Assembly (NCBI GenBank): GCA_012519205.1
Contig: JAAYQR010000026.1
Span: 62,001 to 126,000, forward strand
DNA from: Candidatus Epulonipiscium sp.
GTDB lineage: Bacteria; Bacillota; Clostridia; Lachnospirales; Defluviitaleaceae
Reading direction: 5' to 3'
DNA: 64,000 bases
Position numbers and translations under genes: made by a program. Below, in pieces: positions 40,126 through 47,868 of this stretch. The notes below the pieces were generated by a model. That model saw only the letters and a program-made list of their open reading frames with translations. It searched no databases and had not been told where the DNA came from. How positions within the stretch are numbered: the first letter of the stretch is position 1; the number at the start of each line of letters is the position of its first letter.

Positions 40126-40276
40126 ATGAATTCCTTCTTTTTCATAATTTAGAATTATAGCTGTATAATACTATTATAAGTATTTTCACATAAAATACAA
40201 ATAGAAATGGTTCGAAATTACTACAAAGATATAATATTATCGGATTAGCATGAAGGTTTTAGATATTTATTCCTAC

Positions 40277-40305
40277 TGGACAAGTGGTAGATTCTATGTT
40301 AAAAT
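40277..40305 (+). promoter_or_regulatory. Promoter of the tRNA pair
   Basis: TGGACA (40277-40282) and TAAAAT (40300-40305), spacing 17 bp, 31 bp before tRNA-Gln. Confidence 0.5.
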
Positions 40306-40335
40306 AAGTTGTTGTTTGGACAAGTAAATAAGTGA

Positions 40336-40407
40336 TGGGTAGTTGCCAAGCGGTAAGGCTCAGGATTCTGACTCCTGCATGCGAAGGTTCGAATCCTTCC
40401 TACCCAG
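40336..40407 (+). tRNA. tRNA-Gln (CTG)
   Basis: The acceptor stem TGGGTAG/CTACCCA, D arm, anticodon arm CAGGA-TTCTGAC-TCCTG with anticodon CTG (40368-40370), and T loop GGTTCGAATCC are all present. The discriminator is G73 (40407). CCA is not encoded (TCA follows). Confidence 0.95.
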
Positions 40408-40416
40408 TCATCGCGA

Positions 40417-40500
40417 GCGGGTGTGGCGGAATAGGCAGACGCAGCAGACTCAAAATCTGCCGGTGGCAACACCGTGGGGGTTCGACTCCCTTCATCCGCA
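40417..40500 (+). tRNA. tRNA-Leu (CAA)
   Basis: A class II tRNA with a long variable arm (CGGTGGCAACACCG). The acceptor is GCGGGTG/CATCCGC with A73 at 40500. The anticodon loop CTCAAAA gives anticodon CAA (40451-40453). Its 3' end is the left boundary of the genomic island. Confidence 0.95.
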
Positions 40501-40536
40501 TTAAATAAAGTAGAGTACATATGTACTCCACTTTTG
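40491..40536 (+). repeat. attL-like site: tRNA-Leu end plus terminator
   Basis: TTCATCCGCATT, then the near-palindrome GTAGAGTACATATGTACTCCAC and TTTTG. The hairpin also ends the tRNA transcript. Confidence 0.7.
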
Positions 40537-40674
40537 CGTTGGTTGCCAAGATTGTTCTATAGGCTTTACGGCTATTCTAATGCATTTTTACCCTATAATA
40601 TCTTTTAGAGAGCAATAGATAGCAACCTTTATGACCATCTTAAAGTTTACCCCCAAATAAAGCCAAGAAAAATT

Positions 40675-41620
40675 TTAATTGTATTTTCCTTTTATCTCTA
40701 AAAAGCATTCTGGTATCTCTTCGTTTATTAGATACATCATATGAGCCAGTTGGTTACTTGCCTCTTGGTTTTCTGCCTTATTATAATCAATGCTCGCTTG
40801 AAGTTCGTCGATGTAGGGGATGACATCTCTTTTAGAGGGCTCAAATTGCTCTAAGGATTTAGCCAATATTTTACCGTCTACGCCCCAAGTTTTTGCAAAA
40901 TTGGCTGTTTCCTTTTTGACCCTTGCTCGTTTCCAATTTTCAAAGTCTTGGTCAAAATCCAATTCCGCTCTTATATGCCCGGTCAATAGTTCAGTTTCCA
41001 CAAACTCTTTAAGCAGTTTAGCCTGTTCCGCCTGACCCATATCACTTAGTTCCTGTATTTCTTCATAAATTAGCCTAAGAGTTTCATCGTCTACGGTTTT
41101 AAAACCCTTCTCGTTCTTTATTCTAGAGCCTATAAGGCTTAATATATGCTCATCCATTTTAAATCGCTCGTTCTGCCACACATATTCATAGTACTGCATA
41201 ACAGTCCCCAGTTGTTTAGAAGTATCCACAAAACATAAAATAAAATACTCCTTTGCTTTGGCATCAGATTTTAGACTTTCCCATTGCTACTATATCCTCA
41301 AAATATGCTTCTTTGCCTTCCATAAGCTCTTTGACTAAATTGTTAAGTTTAAAGGTTGTGGTTACTATGATGCCTCTCTTTGGTGATATTAGTTGCTTCT
41401 TTAGCTGGTAGGTATGTTTAGTATCATCAACTGATACGGCTTCATAGGCGGAGTAAGCTTTAAAGTTTTCACTAGTACTTTTATCCAGTTCATTTCTGTC
41501 TACTAGGAAGATAACCTTATCAAAACCACCACGGGTAGAGAGAAAGAGGGCGGTCTTAAAGCTGGTAATTGTCTTGCCCGAACCTGTGGCAGAATAAGTA
41601 CAGCTGTAAATGATAAACAA
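40675..41620 (-). pseudogene. hsdR: hsdR fragment, C-terminal and helicase pieces
   Basis: Two out-of-phase ORFs encode parts of a type I restriction endonuclease R subunit. The piece 41620-41264 starts inside Walker A (SATGSGKTITSFKTAL) and runs through KVIFLVDRNELD and IIVTTTFKL. The piece 41229-40675 (VMQYYEYVWQNERFKMDE...) is the C-terminal domain. Between them the helicase motif II to VI region is missing; the sequence jumps from EDIVAMG to ESLKSDAKAKEYF across a frame change at about 41275, an internal deletion. It cannot be functional. Confidence 0.85.
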
Positions 41621-41660
41621 GGATTTACACCTATAGCACTATTATTATCTTAATAAAATC

Positions 41661-42662
41661 CTATTTTTTATCTTCTACACTTTGCAACTTAGTTTCCATA
41701 TCCTCCAAGGCCTTGATATAATCCTTTTCTACTTTTGAAATATCATCGATGTATAGTTCCTTATATTTTTTATATTCTTCCTTTGCCTTAAGCTCAGCTG
41801 TTTTAGCACTAATCTTTCCAGCATGAGTTAGAATTTCATGCTTGGACAGTTTAAGAAATCCATCCAAGGTCTCAATCCAATCTAACATATACATAGGTAT
41901 TCTTCTTCTTGCTTGCATTTCAGCAAATTCAAGATAAGCAGAAACTATGCTATTTAGTGCAGATAATTCCTCTTCTGTACAATAGTTTTTTGCAACTAAT
42001 GCATCCGCTTGTCTTGGTTGTTCTCCTTTAAAACTTAGCATTCCCATATAAGGCTTGTCTGCATCTGCTGAGTAATATATCTTTTCTGCAGCAGTTTGCC
42101 CATGAGCTGCCCAATGCATTTTGTTCTGTACTGTTTTAAAAAACAAAGTTGATTCACCAGTTTTAGGGTTATAGTCAACACTTGTTGCATAAATATCAAG
42201 TATTTTTCTCCAGAATACCTTTTCTGATGAACGTATATCTCGAATACGTTCTAACAACTCATTAAAATAGATTCCGCCACCATTATTTTTAAGAAGATCA
42301 TCATTTAGGGCAAACCCTTTTTTCATATATTCCTTTAAAACATTGCTGGCCCAAATTCTAAACTGTGTACCTCGCAGAGATTTCACACGATAACCCACAG
42401 AAATAATAACATCCAAGTTATAATAGTCTACTTGGTATGTTTTTCCATCGGTTGCAGTTGTTGCAAAATTTGCAACAACTGAATCTCTTATCAGCTCACC
42501 CTCATTAAATATATTTTTTATATGCCTCGAGATAGTAGATTTATCACGCTGAAATAATTCAGCCATCTGATCTATAGAAAGCCAAACCGTATCATCCTCA
42601 AAAGTCGTTTCTATTTTAGTCAAACCGTCTTCTGTTTGGTACATTATAATTTCAGAGCTCAT
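41661..42662 (-). CDS. RhuM family protein
   Basis: A 333-residue protein of the virulence-RhuM family. The N-terminal part (about 20-110) resembles a winged-helix/Bro-like DNA-contact region (DTVWLSIDQMAELFQRDKS, then SVGYRVKSLRGTQFRIWA). The middle has HWAAHGQTAAEKIYYSADA, and the C-terminus is a charged coiled coil. ATG 42662 is preferred over 42668 because AAGGAG lies 7 bases rather than 1 base upstream. RhuM genes are often embedded in type I restriction loci, which fits its place between hsdR pieces. The frame is intact; its molecular role is not established. Confidence 0.88.
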   Translation of the reverse strand: MSSEIIMYQTEDGLTKIETTFEDDTVWLSIDQMAELFQRDKSTISRHIKNIFNEGELIRDSVVANFATTATDGKTYQVDYYNLDVIISVGYRVKSLRGTQFRIWASNVLKEYMKKGFALNDDLLKNNGGGIYFNELLERIRDIRSSEKVFWRKILDIYATSVDYNPKTGESTLFFKTVQNKMHWAAHGQTAAEKIYYSADADKPYMGMLSFKGEQPRQADALVAKNYCTEEELSALNSIVSAYLEFAEMQARRRIPMYMLDWIETLDGFLKLSKHEILTHAGKISAKTAELKAKEEYKKYKELYIDDISKVEKDYIKALEDMETKLQSVEDKK

Positions 42663-42690
42663 ATTCATACTCCTTACATGATTTTATTTT

Positions 42691-43116
42691 TTATTTCAAT
42701 GGTTCAATATAAGAAAGGAAGTCCACTAATCCTTTTTTTAGTTCATAGACCCCAATATAAGGCTGCTCTATATACCACATTGAATTTTTATTATAAATAA
42801 ATATTCTATATACCCAATCCTCACTCATTGTATTGAGGTTAAGAGTATAGTAATCTCTTACCATGGGCCTATCATGTACTGTCATTATTCTTGTAGGTTT
42901 CGCACCTGATAGAATGTTTAATATTTCTGTAATTTCTTCATTATTTGTATACTTTACTAGAAGATTATCCTTATCTATTTCTACAACATTAACCTCATTT
43001 GCTAGGGGTAATTTTATAGGTTTGGCTAAAGGAAAAGTATTTATATAAATCACTGATACACTAATAATTATAATAAAAATAACAACTATACCAATACGTA
43101 TTATTCTTTTCTTCAA
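42691..43116 (-). CDS. Small membrane-anchored protein, DUF5301-like
   Basis: A 141-residue protein with a basic N-terminus and one membrane helix (about 7-27), followed by an exposed domain with the segment PTRIMTVHDRP and a C-terminal WYIEQPYIGVYELKKG. This pattern resembles DUF5301 proteins of clostridia, recalled rather than searched. It has a good ribosome site (AGGAGAG). No function is known. Confidence 0.6.
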   Translation of the reverse strand: MKKRIIRIGIVVIFIIIISVSVIYINTFPLAKPIKLPLANEVNVVEIDKDNLLVKYTNNEEITEILNILSGAKPTRIMTVHDRPMVRDYYTLNLNTMSEDWVYRIFIYNKNSMWYIEQPYIGVYELKKGLVDFLSYIEPLK

Positions 43117-43244
43117 ATTCTTCTCTCCTAACTTTTCGATTAAGGAACCTGGTACTTTACAAAAAGTTTTTAATTAGAACTACCCTTCTTTGATTTCCTT
43201 GTCCGAATAATCAACCAGAGTTTTCCTACATTTCTTACAAAACC

Positions 43245-43727
43245 TTACATAATAGTTGGATCCGCCGCATACCATGTTTGAACTTCATTTGCTTCATTAC
43301 GTCCCTTTATCCAAGCTACTCCAAAAATAAGTTTTTGTGATTTTGTGGTTGGAAGTATGTGATATCCCAAACCATTGTGAAGGTTAACGCTATCGTAATC
43401 ATAACTACTAATCCTTTTACCATCTACGTAGATAGTATCAGCTGCAATTCCAATGGATAATTTAATGTCATCTTGATAAAAAGCTTTACATTCCAGCCCT
43501 TCTCCTGACTCATCATAAGATTCAATACTACTAAAATCAATTCCTTCCAAGGTACAATAAATTAGTTGAGGAAACATATCATTTTCATATTCTACAATTA
43601 TCTTATATCTACCATCGATATCTGGAAATATATTTGAATTGCAATCAAGTTTAACTATCTTATATTTTATTTTGTTAGCATTATTATATATAGCTACAAC
43701 TCCTAATGGTGTTATTAGTTTTTCCAT
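43245..43727 (-). CDS. Unknown 160-residue protein, possibly frameshifted at its end
   Basis: I do not recognise this gene. The protein is soluble, mostly beta-predicted and acidic, beginning MEKLITPLGVVAIYNN. Directly after the stop, the neighbouring frame continues with NYYVRFCKKCRKTLVDYSD and closes near 43170, giving a CxxC zinc-ribbon-like tail. A one-base shift near 43250 would join the two, so the ORF may be a truncated version of a protein of about 185 residues. Confidence 0.45.
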   Translation of the reverse strand: MEKLITPLGVVAIYNNANKIKYKIVKLDCNSNIFPDIDGRYKIIVEYENDMFPQLIYCTLEGIDFSSIESYDESGEGLECKAFYQDDIKLSIGIAADTIYVDGKRISSYDYDSVNLHNGLGYHILPTTKSQKLIFGVAWIKGRNEANEVQTWYAADPTIM

Positions 43728-44049
43728 TTAATCACCTAACCTTTAGTTCATGGATATTTGCTACATATTTATCTACATATACGCAACTGATTACCATTTC
43801 AAATATATTTATACTATATAATCTTAAATGATTAAAGAACAAGCTCCTACCTCATGCACTACTTACAACAATTATACCTAATTCCTCTAAGCAATGCATG
43901 GATTATTTTCAATAAAAGCCTCTGAAGCCCTTGATATTAAAGCATCTATGCACTCTGTCACTATTATGACACGAGCCCCGGTGGCAAAATAAGAGCTAGA
44001 TTAAACAATCTAGCTCTTATTGGAAGTATTGTATCTATTGGTTATTTTT
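43728..44049. other. Gene-poor stretch with decayed coding sequence
   Basis: It holds repeat copy A (43922-43973). On the minus strand a frame reads YFATGARVIIVTECIDALIS and on to a stop, resembling the end of a broken P-loop-like gene. The inverted repeat AAGAGCTAGATT...AATCTAGCTCTT (43991-44020) is a probable terminator for the XRE gene. Nothing else is supported. Confidence 0.4.
43922..43973. repeat. 52-bp direct repeat, copy A
   Basis: It is 48 of 52 bases identical to 44789-44840, with no gaps; all four differences are transitions. The pair brackets the XRE gene. Confidence 0.9.
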
Positions 44050-44556
44050 CTATTTGGATTTAAGAACTCTTTTCTTAAATGAGCTGAATTTTGAAATATA
44101 TTTACTGGTATATAATAGAGCAATTATAAGCATTCCAAAAGCTAACCCCAAGCAAAAATCTGCAATATTTTTAGTAATACCAAGTCCAACTAAATCAGTA
44201 TATTCCAAAATCATAAAAACAATAAAACTCACTACACCAATCCAGGAAAAAACATGTAATTTCCTCATCAGTTTTATTTTTTCATCATTAGTAAAATCAG
44301 CAACTTTCAATACAGTTTCTTTTAATTCTTCATTCATTTTTTCACTTCTCCTTTCCCCATCTAATAATTCTTCGAGATCCACATTATAATAATCTGCCAA
44401 TTCAATAATTATGCATATATCTGGCAAGTTTGAGCCGGTTTCCCATCTGGATACGGTTCTATTGGATACACACATAATTTCTGCTAATTGTTCTTGGGTA
44501 ATACTTTTCTCTCTACGAAGTTCTTTCATAAATTCGCCTATCTTCTTTTGATTCAT
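44050..44556 (-). CDS. XRE-family regulator with two membrane helices
   Basis: A 168-residue protein. Residues 1-60 form a helix-turn-helix of the Cro/C1 type (SITQEQLAEIMCVSNRTVSRWETG). After a linker, two membrane helices lie at about 105-125 and 130-155. The start has a strong AAAGGAGG site. Such membrane-tethered XRE regulators usually control an adjacent operon; here neither neighbour is an obvious target. It lies between the two 52-bp repeats. Confidence 0.88.
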   Translation of the reverse strand: MNQKKIGEFMKELRREKSITQEQLAEIMCVSNRTVSRWETGSNLPDICIIIELADYYNVDLEELLDGERRSEKMNEELKETVLKVADFTNDEKIKLMRKLHVFSWIGVVSFIVFMILEYTDLVGLGITKNIADFCLGLAFGMLIIALLYTSKYISKFSSFKKRVLKSK

Positions 44557-44788
44557 TAATTTTTCCTCCTTTCTTTTTTAGGCTAAGGGAAATAAGTGAG
44601 ATTTAACAGGACATAGATAAGGAAATAGCTTGTATTTCATAACTGGACACAAGATGTCTAGCTATTTTATTTGTACCAGTTCCATATGCTTCTATCGGTA
44701 TCTGCCAGTTAGCATATGATATTACAAGTTTCTTAATCTTTGCTTTTGTAATTCTATGCAAAACCAAGTTAACTTTTAATAATAGTTC
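44557..44788. other. Gene-free stretch with decayed coding sequence
   Basis: A minus-strand frame reads KIKKLVISYANWQIPIEA and TGTNKIARHLVSSY before a stop, suggesting a fragment of a larger lost gene. I recognise no family. Confidence 0.3.
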
Positions 44789-44840
44789 CTGAAGCCCTTG
44801 ATACTAAAGCATTTATGCACCCTATCACTATTATGACACG
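44789..44840. repeat. 52-bp direct repeat, copy B
   Basis: The partner of 43922-43973. On the minus strand it is fused directly after the WHTT of the hsdR Walker A region. Confidence 0.9.
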
Positions 44841-44846
44841 CTCCTC

Positions 44847-45409
44847 TGTAGTATGCCATACATAGCCACCATGGGGGATTTTATCTTCATTGTCAAGACC
44901 AAAGGCTGCCAATTCCACTGCTTGCAGGGCATATACCTGATCGGGTCGCATTATCATATGTTTGCTGTTTTCTTCGTCTTCGTCGATAATTAAGTAGTCA
45001 CCAACTAGCTGGTGAGCCATTGGTATCATTAGAAAACTGGCTATAACCTCTTTCCAATCGTTGATGGGTTATTGTCTCTATCTGCCCAGCCAAAGACAAA
45101 CTTTGGATTAAAGTCATTTATAGTCTTTGGAGTTGCAAAATACCTTGTGGCTACTTCTGAAGTGACAACCATTATTTAGGAAAAAGCCATAAAGTTATTG
45201 GTATATTCGCCATCTCCATAGTATCTTTTAAACTGATAAAATGCCTCTGTTAAGGACTTGTCCGTTCTCTTTTGCTCAATATTAATTAAGGGTAAACCAT
45301 TGATTAAAAGGACTATATCAAAACGGTTACCATTAGGTGTAGATACTTCACGGGCTATGGTATAGCTGGAATCACCACCGCTGACCTGTGCCTTTTTAAA
45401 TATAGTCAC
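44847..45409 (-). pseudogene. hsdR: hsdR fragment, N-terminal piece
   Basis: It encodes the nuclease-side part of a type I restriction R subunit: RFDIVLLINGLPLINIEQK and YQFKRYYGDGEYTNNFMAF, then a stop at 45176-45178 where a Gln is expected, then IMVVTSEVATRYF...FGWADRDNNP, then a frameshift near 45066, and WKEV...RPDQVYALQAVE...GGYVWHTT. It ends inside Walker A, which continues at about 41600. The true N-terminus is missing, cut by the ISLre2 insertion. Confidence 0.85.
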
Positions 45410-45411
45410 TT

Positions 45412-46184
45412 AGTGTAAAATGATTGTAGGAAAAAAATAAAAGAGAATAACTCCTTATGTTATAATGCAAGTGCCAAAACCCACAAATAACAAAGAAAGG
45501 AATCATTCTCATGAATACTATTGTACATCAAATTATCGAAAAAATCATTAGTGGAAGTAACGAAAATTTAGAAAGTCTTTTTAAAAAGGATAAAGATATA
45601 TCAACCTATATATTAAACACAAAAGGAATGTTAAATGGAATAGGGACAGATCTTGTCAAGATGGCATTAGAAATGGCAGATGAAATAGTCAAAGAATCAA
45701 GCAGCAGAAAAGAAAACTGGAATGTTCAAAGAAAAGCTGATGAGAAAGTATTATTAACACTGTTTGGAGAAGTTAATTATAAGCGAACCTATTATAAACA
45801 TAAGCACAATAAGGAATATAGCTATCTATCAGATGAGATACTTTGCCTATCCCCTCATGAACGAATGGATGCTTCTCTTGAAGCAGAATTAATCACAAAA
45901 ACCACCGATTTATCTTATGAAAAAAGTGGGAAAAGGTCAGCAACAAATTTACGTATTAGTAAACAAACAGTAATGAACAGTATTAGAAACTTAGGAGCGC
46001 TAGATTATGATGCATTGATCCCAACTACTAATTTGAAAGATCAAAAGAAGGTCAAAATTATATATATAGAAGCAGACGAAGACCATGTTGCTATGCAAGA
46101 TGGTAGTAATAGACAGGTAAGATTAATCTATGTTCATGGAGGAAGAAAAAAACAAGCTCAGGGCGTACGCCGTGCAATAGTAAG
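45412..46184 (+). mobile_element. Truncated ISLre2-family insertion sequence
   Basis: The left end lies at about 45412, where hsdR coding stops and TTAGTGTAAAATGATTG begins. The right end is lost at the attR-like site, so the element is incomplete and has no visible terminal repeat pair. Confidence 0.6.
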
Positions 46185-46242
46185 TTCATCCGCATTGAAG
46201 TACGTGGAGTACATATACTCTACTTTTGTATATCGTGCATAA
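45511..46242 (+). pseudogene. ISLre2-family (UPF0236) transposase, C-terminally truncated
   Basis: The 243-residue ORF matches the N-terminal half of ISLre2 transposases (about 450-480 residues in full): GEVNYKRTYYKHK, DEILCLSPHERMDASLEAEL, SYEKSGKR, then IIYIEADEDHVAMQDG. From about residue 220 on, the frame runs into the attR-like site and non-transposase sequence (SSALKYVEYIYSTF). The rest of the catalytic domain is missing, so it should be inactive. The ribosome site AAAGGAATC is intact. Confidence 0.8.
46185..46229 (+). repeat. attR-like site
   Basis: TTCATCCGCATT followed by GTGGAGTACATATACTCTAC and TTTTG: the same order as at 40491-40536, with a 2-base deletion and several substitutions. 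Confidence 0.65.
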
Positions 46243-46284
46243 TTTTCTAAAACACGGGGATAACTATGGAGAAGAGCATACTCC

Positions 46285-46316
46285 AATCCTAAATAGGAAA
46301 TGACCTATTTAGGATT
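46285..46316. repeat. Perfect 13-bp inverted repeat
   Basis: AATCCTAAATAGG and CCTATTTAGGATT flank AAATGA. No T run follows. It lies between the island end and the xylA promoter. Nothing else is recognised in 46243-46398. Confidence 0.6.
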
Positions 46317-46398
46317 CTATCTAAGAATAGGTAAAACAAGGAATCCACACGAAGAATGGAAATAGTATTAAAGGTAATTTAAGATTTTAAGAAACAAC

Positions 46399-46461
46399 TT
46401 ATTAAAATGGGTTGAAAAAGTTCTAAGAAGAGTATATAATTAAGATGAAGTTATTAAAATG
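46399..46461 (+). promoter_or_regulatory. xylAB promoter with flanking direct repeats
   Basis: TTGAAA (46412-46417) and TATAAT (46435-46440) are spaced 17 bp. The 11-mer TTATTAAAATG occurs just before the -35 box (46399-46409) and again downstream of the -10 box (46451-46461), 52 bp apart, about five helical turns. Their placement suggests operator sites, perhaps for a ROK-family XylR; no such gene is in the window. Confidence 0.5.
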
Positions 46462-46487
46462 CATTTAAAAAGTTTAGGAGGGATCTT

Positions 46488-47804
46488 ATGAAAGAATATT
46501 TTGAAGGTGTAAGTAAGATTCAATATGAAGGACCAAATTCTACTAATCCTTTAGCATTTAAATATTATGACCCAAATAAAGTAGTGGCAGGAAAACCAAT
46601 GAAAGATCATTTTAGATTTGCCATGAGTTATTGGCACACTCTAACAGCTATGGGTACTGACGTATTTGGTGAAGGAACAGCCCAAAGACCTTGGGCGGGC
46701 AAAGAAGGAATGGAATTAGCTAAGGCAAGGGCTGAGGCAGGATTCGAATTTATGAGTAAACTAGGCATAGAGTATTTTTGTTTTCATGATCTTGATATTG
46801 CCCCAGAAGGTAACTCATTAGAAGAAAAATTTGCTTACTTAGATGAGATTTCCGATTATATTTTAGAGTTAATGCAAAAGACAGGTATAAAATGCTTATG
46901 GGGAACAACTAATGCATTTGGAAACCAAAGATTTGTTCATGGGGCATCTACCTCTCCTAATGCCGATGTATTTGCTATTGCTGCTGCACAGGTTAAAAAA
47001 GCAATGGATATTACCAAAAAGCTCGGTGGAGAAAACTATGTATTTTGGGGTGGAAGAGAAGGTTATGAAACCCTGCTTAATACGGATACAGCCTTGGAGC
47101 AAGATAATTATGCAAGATTTTTGCAAATGGCAGTGGATTATGCTAAGAAAATAGGTTTCACAGGACAATTCCTAATTGAGCCTAAACCAAAAGAGCCTAC
47201 AAAACATCAATACGATTTTGACGTTATGACTGTTTTAGGTTTTCTCAGAAGATACAATTTACAAGATTATTTTAAGGTGAACATAGAAGCTAATCATGCG
47301 ACATTGGCAGGCCACACATTCCAACACGAACTTAACTTTGCTAGAATCAACGGTGTATTGGGAAGTATCGATGCTAACCAAGGAGATGTAATGTTAGGCT
47401 GGGATACGGATCAATTCCCAACTAATATTTATGATGCAGTTTTAGCTATGTATGAAGTACTTAAAAATGAAGGTATAGCTCCGGGAGGATTTAACTTTGA
47501 TGCTAAGGTAAGAAGGGGTTCCTTTGAGGTAGAAGACCTATTTATCGGATACATTGTTGGAATGGACACCTTTGCTAAGGGACTTATGGTAGCGGATCAA
47601 ATGCTTTCTGATAAGGCATTAGAAAGTTTTGTAGAAGAAAGATATAAAAGTTACACAGAGGGTATCGGAAAGGATATCGTAGAAAATAAAGTTGGGTTTG
47701 AAGAATTAACAGCTCACGCTCTTAAAAATGATAAAGTTGTTAATAAATCTGGTAGGCAGGAAATGTTAGAAGATATCGTTAACAAATACATCTACACTGT
47801 ATAA
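46488..47804 (+). CDS. xylA: Xylose isomerase
   Basis: It converts D-xylose to D-xylulose using divalent metal. The 438 residues start at ATG behind TTAGGAGGG. The active-site landmarks are present: [12 protein letters not shown] (catalytic His), [16 protein letters not shown], the metal ligands in [18 protein letters not shown], and [17 protein letters not shown]. This is the class II (long) type with an N-terminal extension. It forms an operon with xylB. Confidence 0.97.
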   Translation: MKEYFEGVSKIQYEGPNSTNPLAFKYYDPNKVVAGKPMKDHFRFAMSYWHTLTAMGTDVFGEGTAQRPWAGKEGMELAKARAEAGFEFMSKLGIEYFCFHDLDIAPEGNSLEEKFAYLDEISDYILELMQKTGIKCLWGTTNAFGNQRFVHGASTSPNADVFAIAAAQVKKAMDITKKLGGENYVFWGGREGYETLLNTDTALEQDNYARFLQMAVDYAKKIGFTGQFLIEPKPKEPTKHQYDFDVMTVLGFLRRYNLQDYFKVNIEANHATLAGHTFQHELNFARINGVLGSIDANQGDVMLGWDTDQFPTNIYDAVLAMYEVLKNEGIAPGGFNFDAKVRRGSFEVEDLFIGYIVGMDTFAKGLMVADQMLSDKALESFVEERYKSYTEGIGKDIVENKVGFEELTAHALKNDKVVNKSGRQEMLEDIVNKYIYTV

Positions 47805-47868
47805 TCCATTAAACATAGGGTCGTCTTCCATGGCGGCCCGTTTTATATCAAAGGTGAGGAGGAATATA

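Larger units (their letters stand above)
40491..46196. mobile_element. Decayed genomic island integrated at tRNA-Leu
   Basis: The last 10 bases of tRNA-Leu plus two more (TTCATCCGCATT, 40491-40502) recur at 46185-46196. Both copies are followed by a similar terminator hairpin with GAGTACATAT and ACTTTTG. Between them lie fragments of hsdR, a RhuM gene, small unknown genes, an XRE regulator and a truncated ISLre2, mostly on the minus strand with broken frames. No integrase remains, so the element is probably immobile. The flanking genes are ordinary housekeeping or sugar genes. Confidence 0.75.

Noticed and set aside
40299-40520. 73-codon minus-strand ORF with the string EGSRTPTV
   Set aside because: It is the antisense translation of the two tRNA genes, a well-known false ORF.
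40675-45409. Active type I restriction system
   Set aside because: hsdR is missing helicase motifs and its N-terminus and carries a stop, a frameshift and an insertion; no hsdM or hsdS is present.
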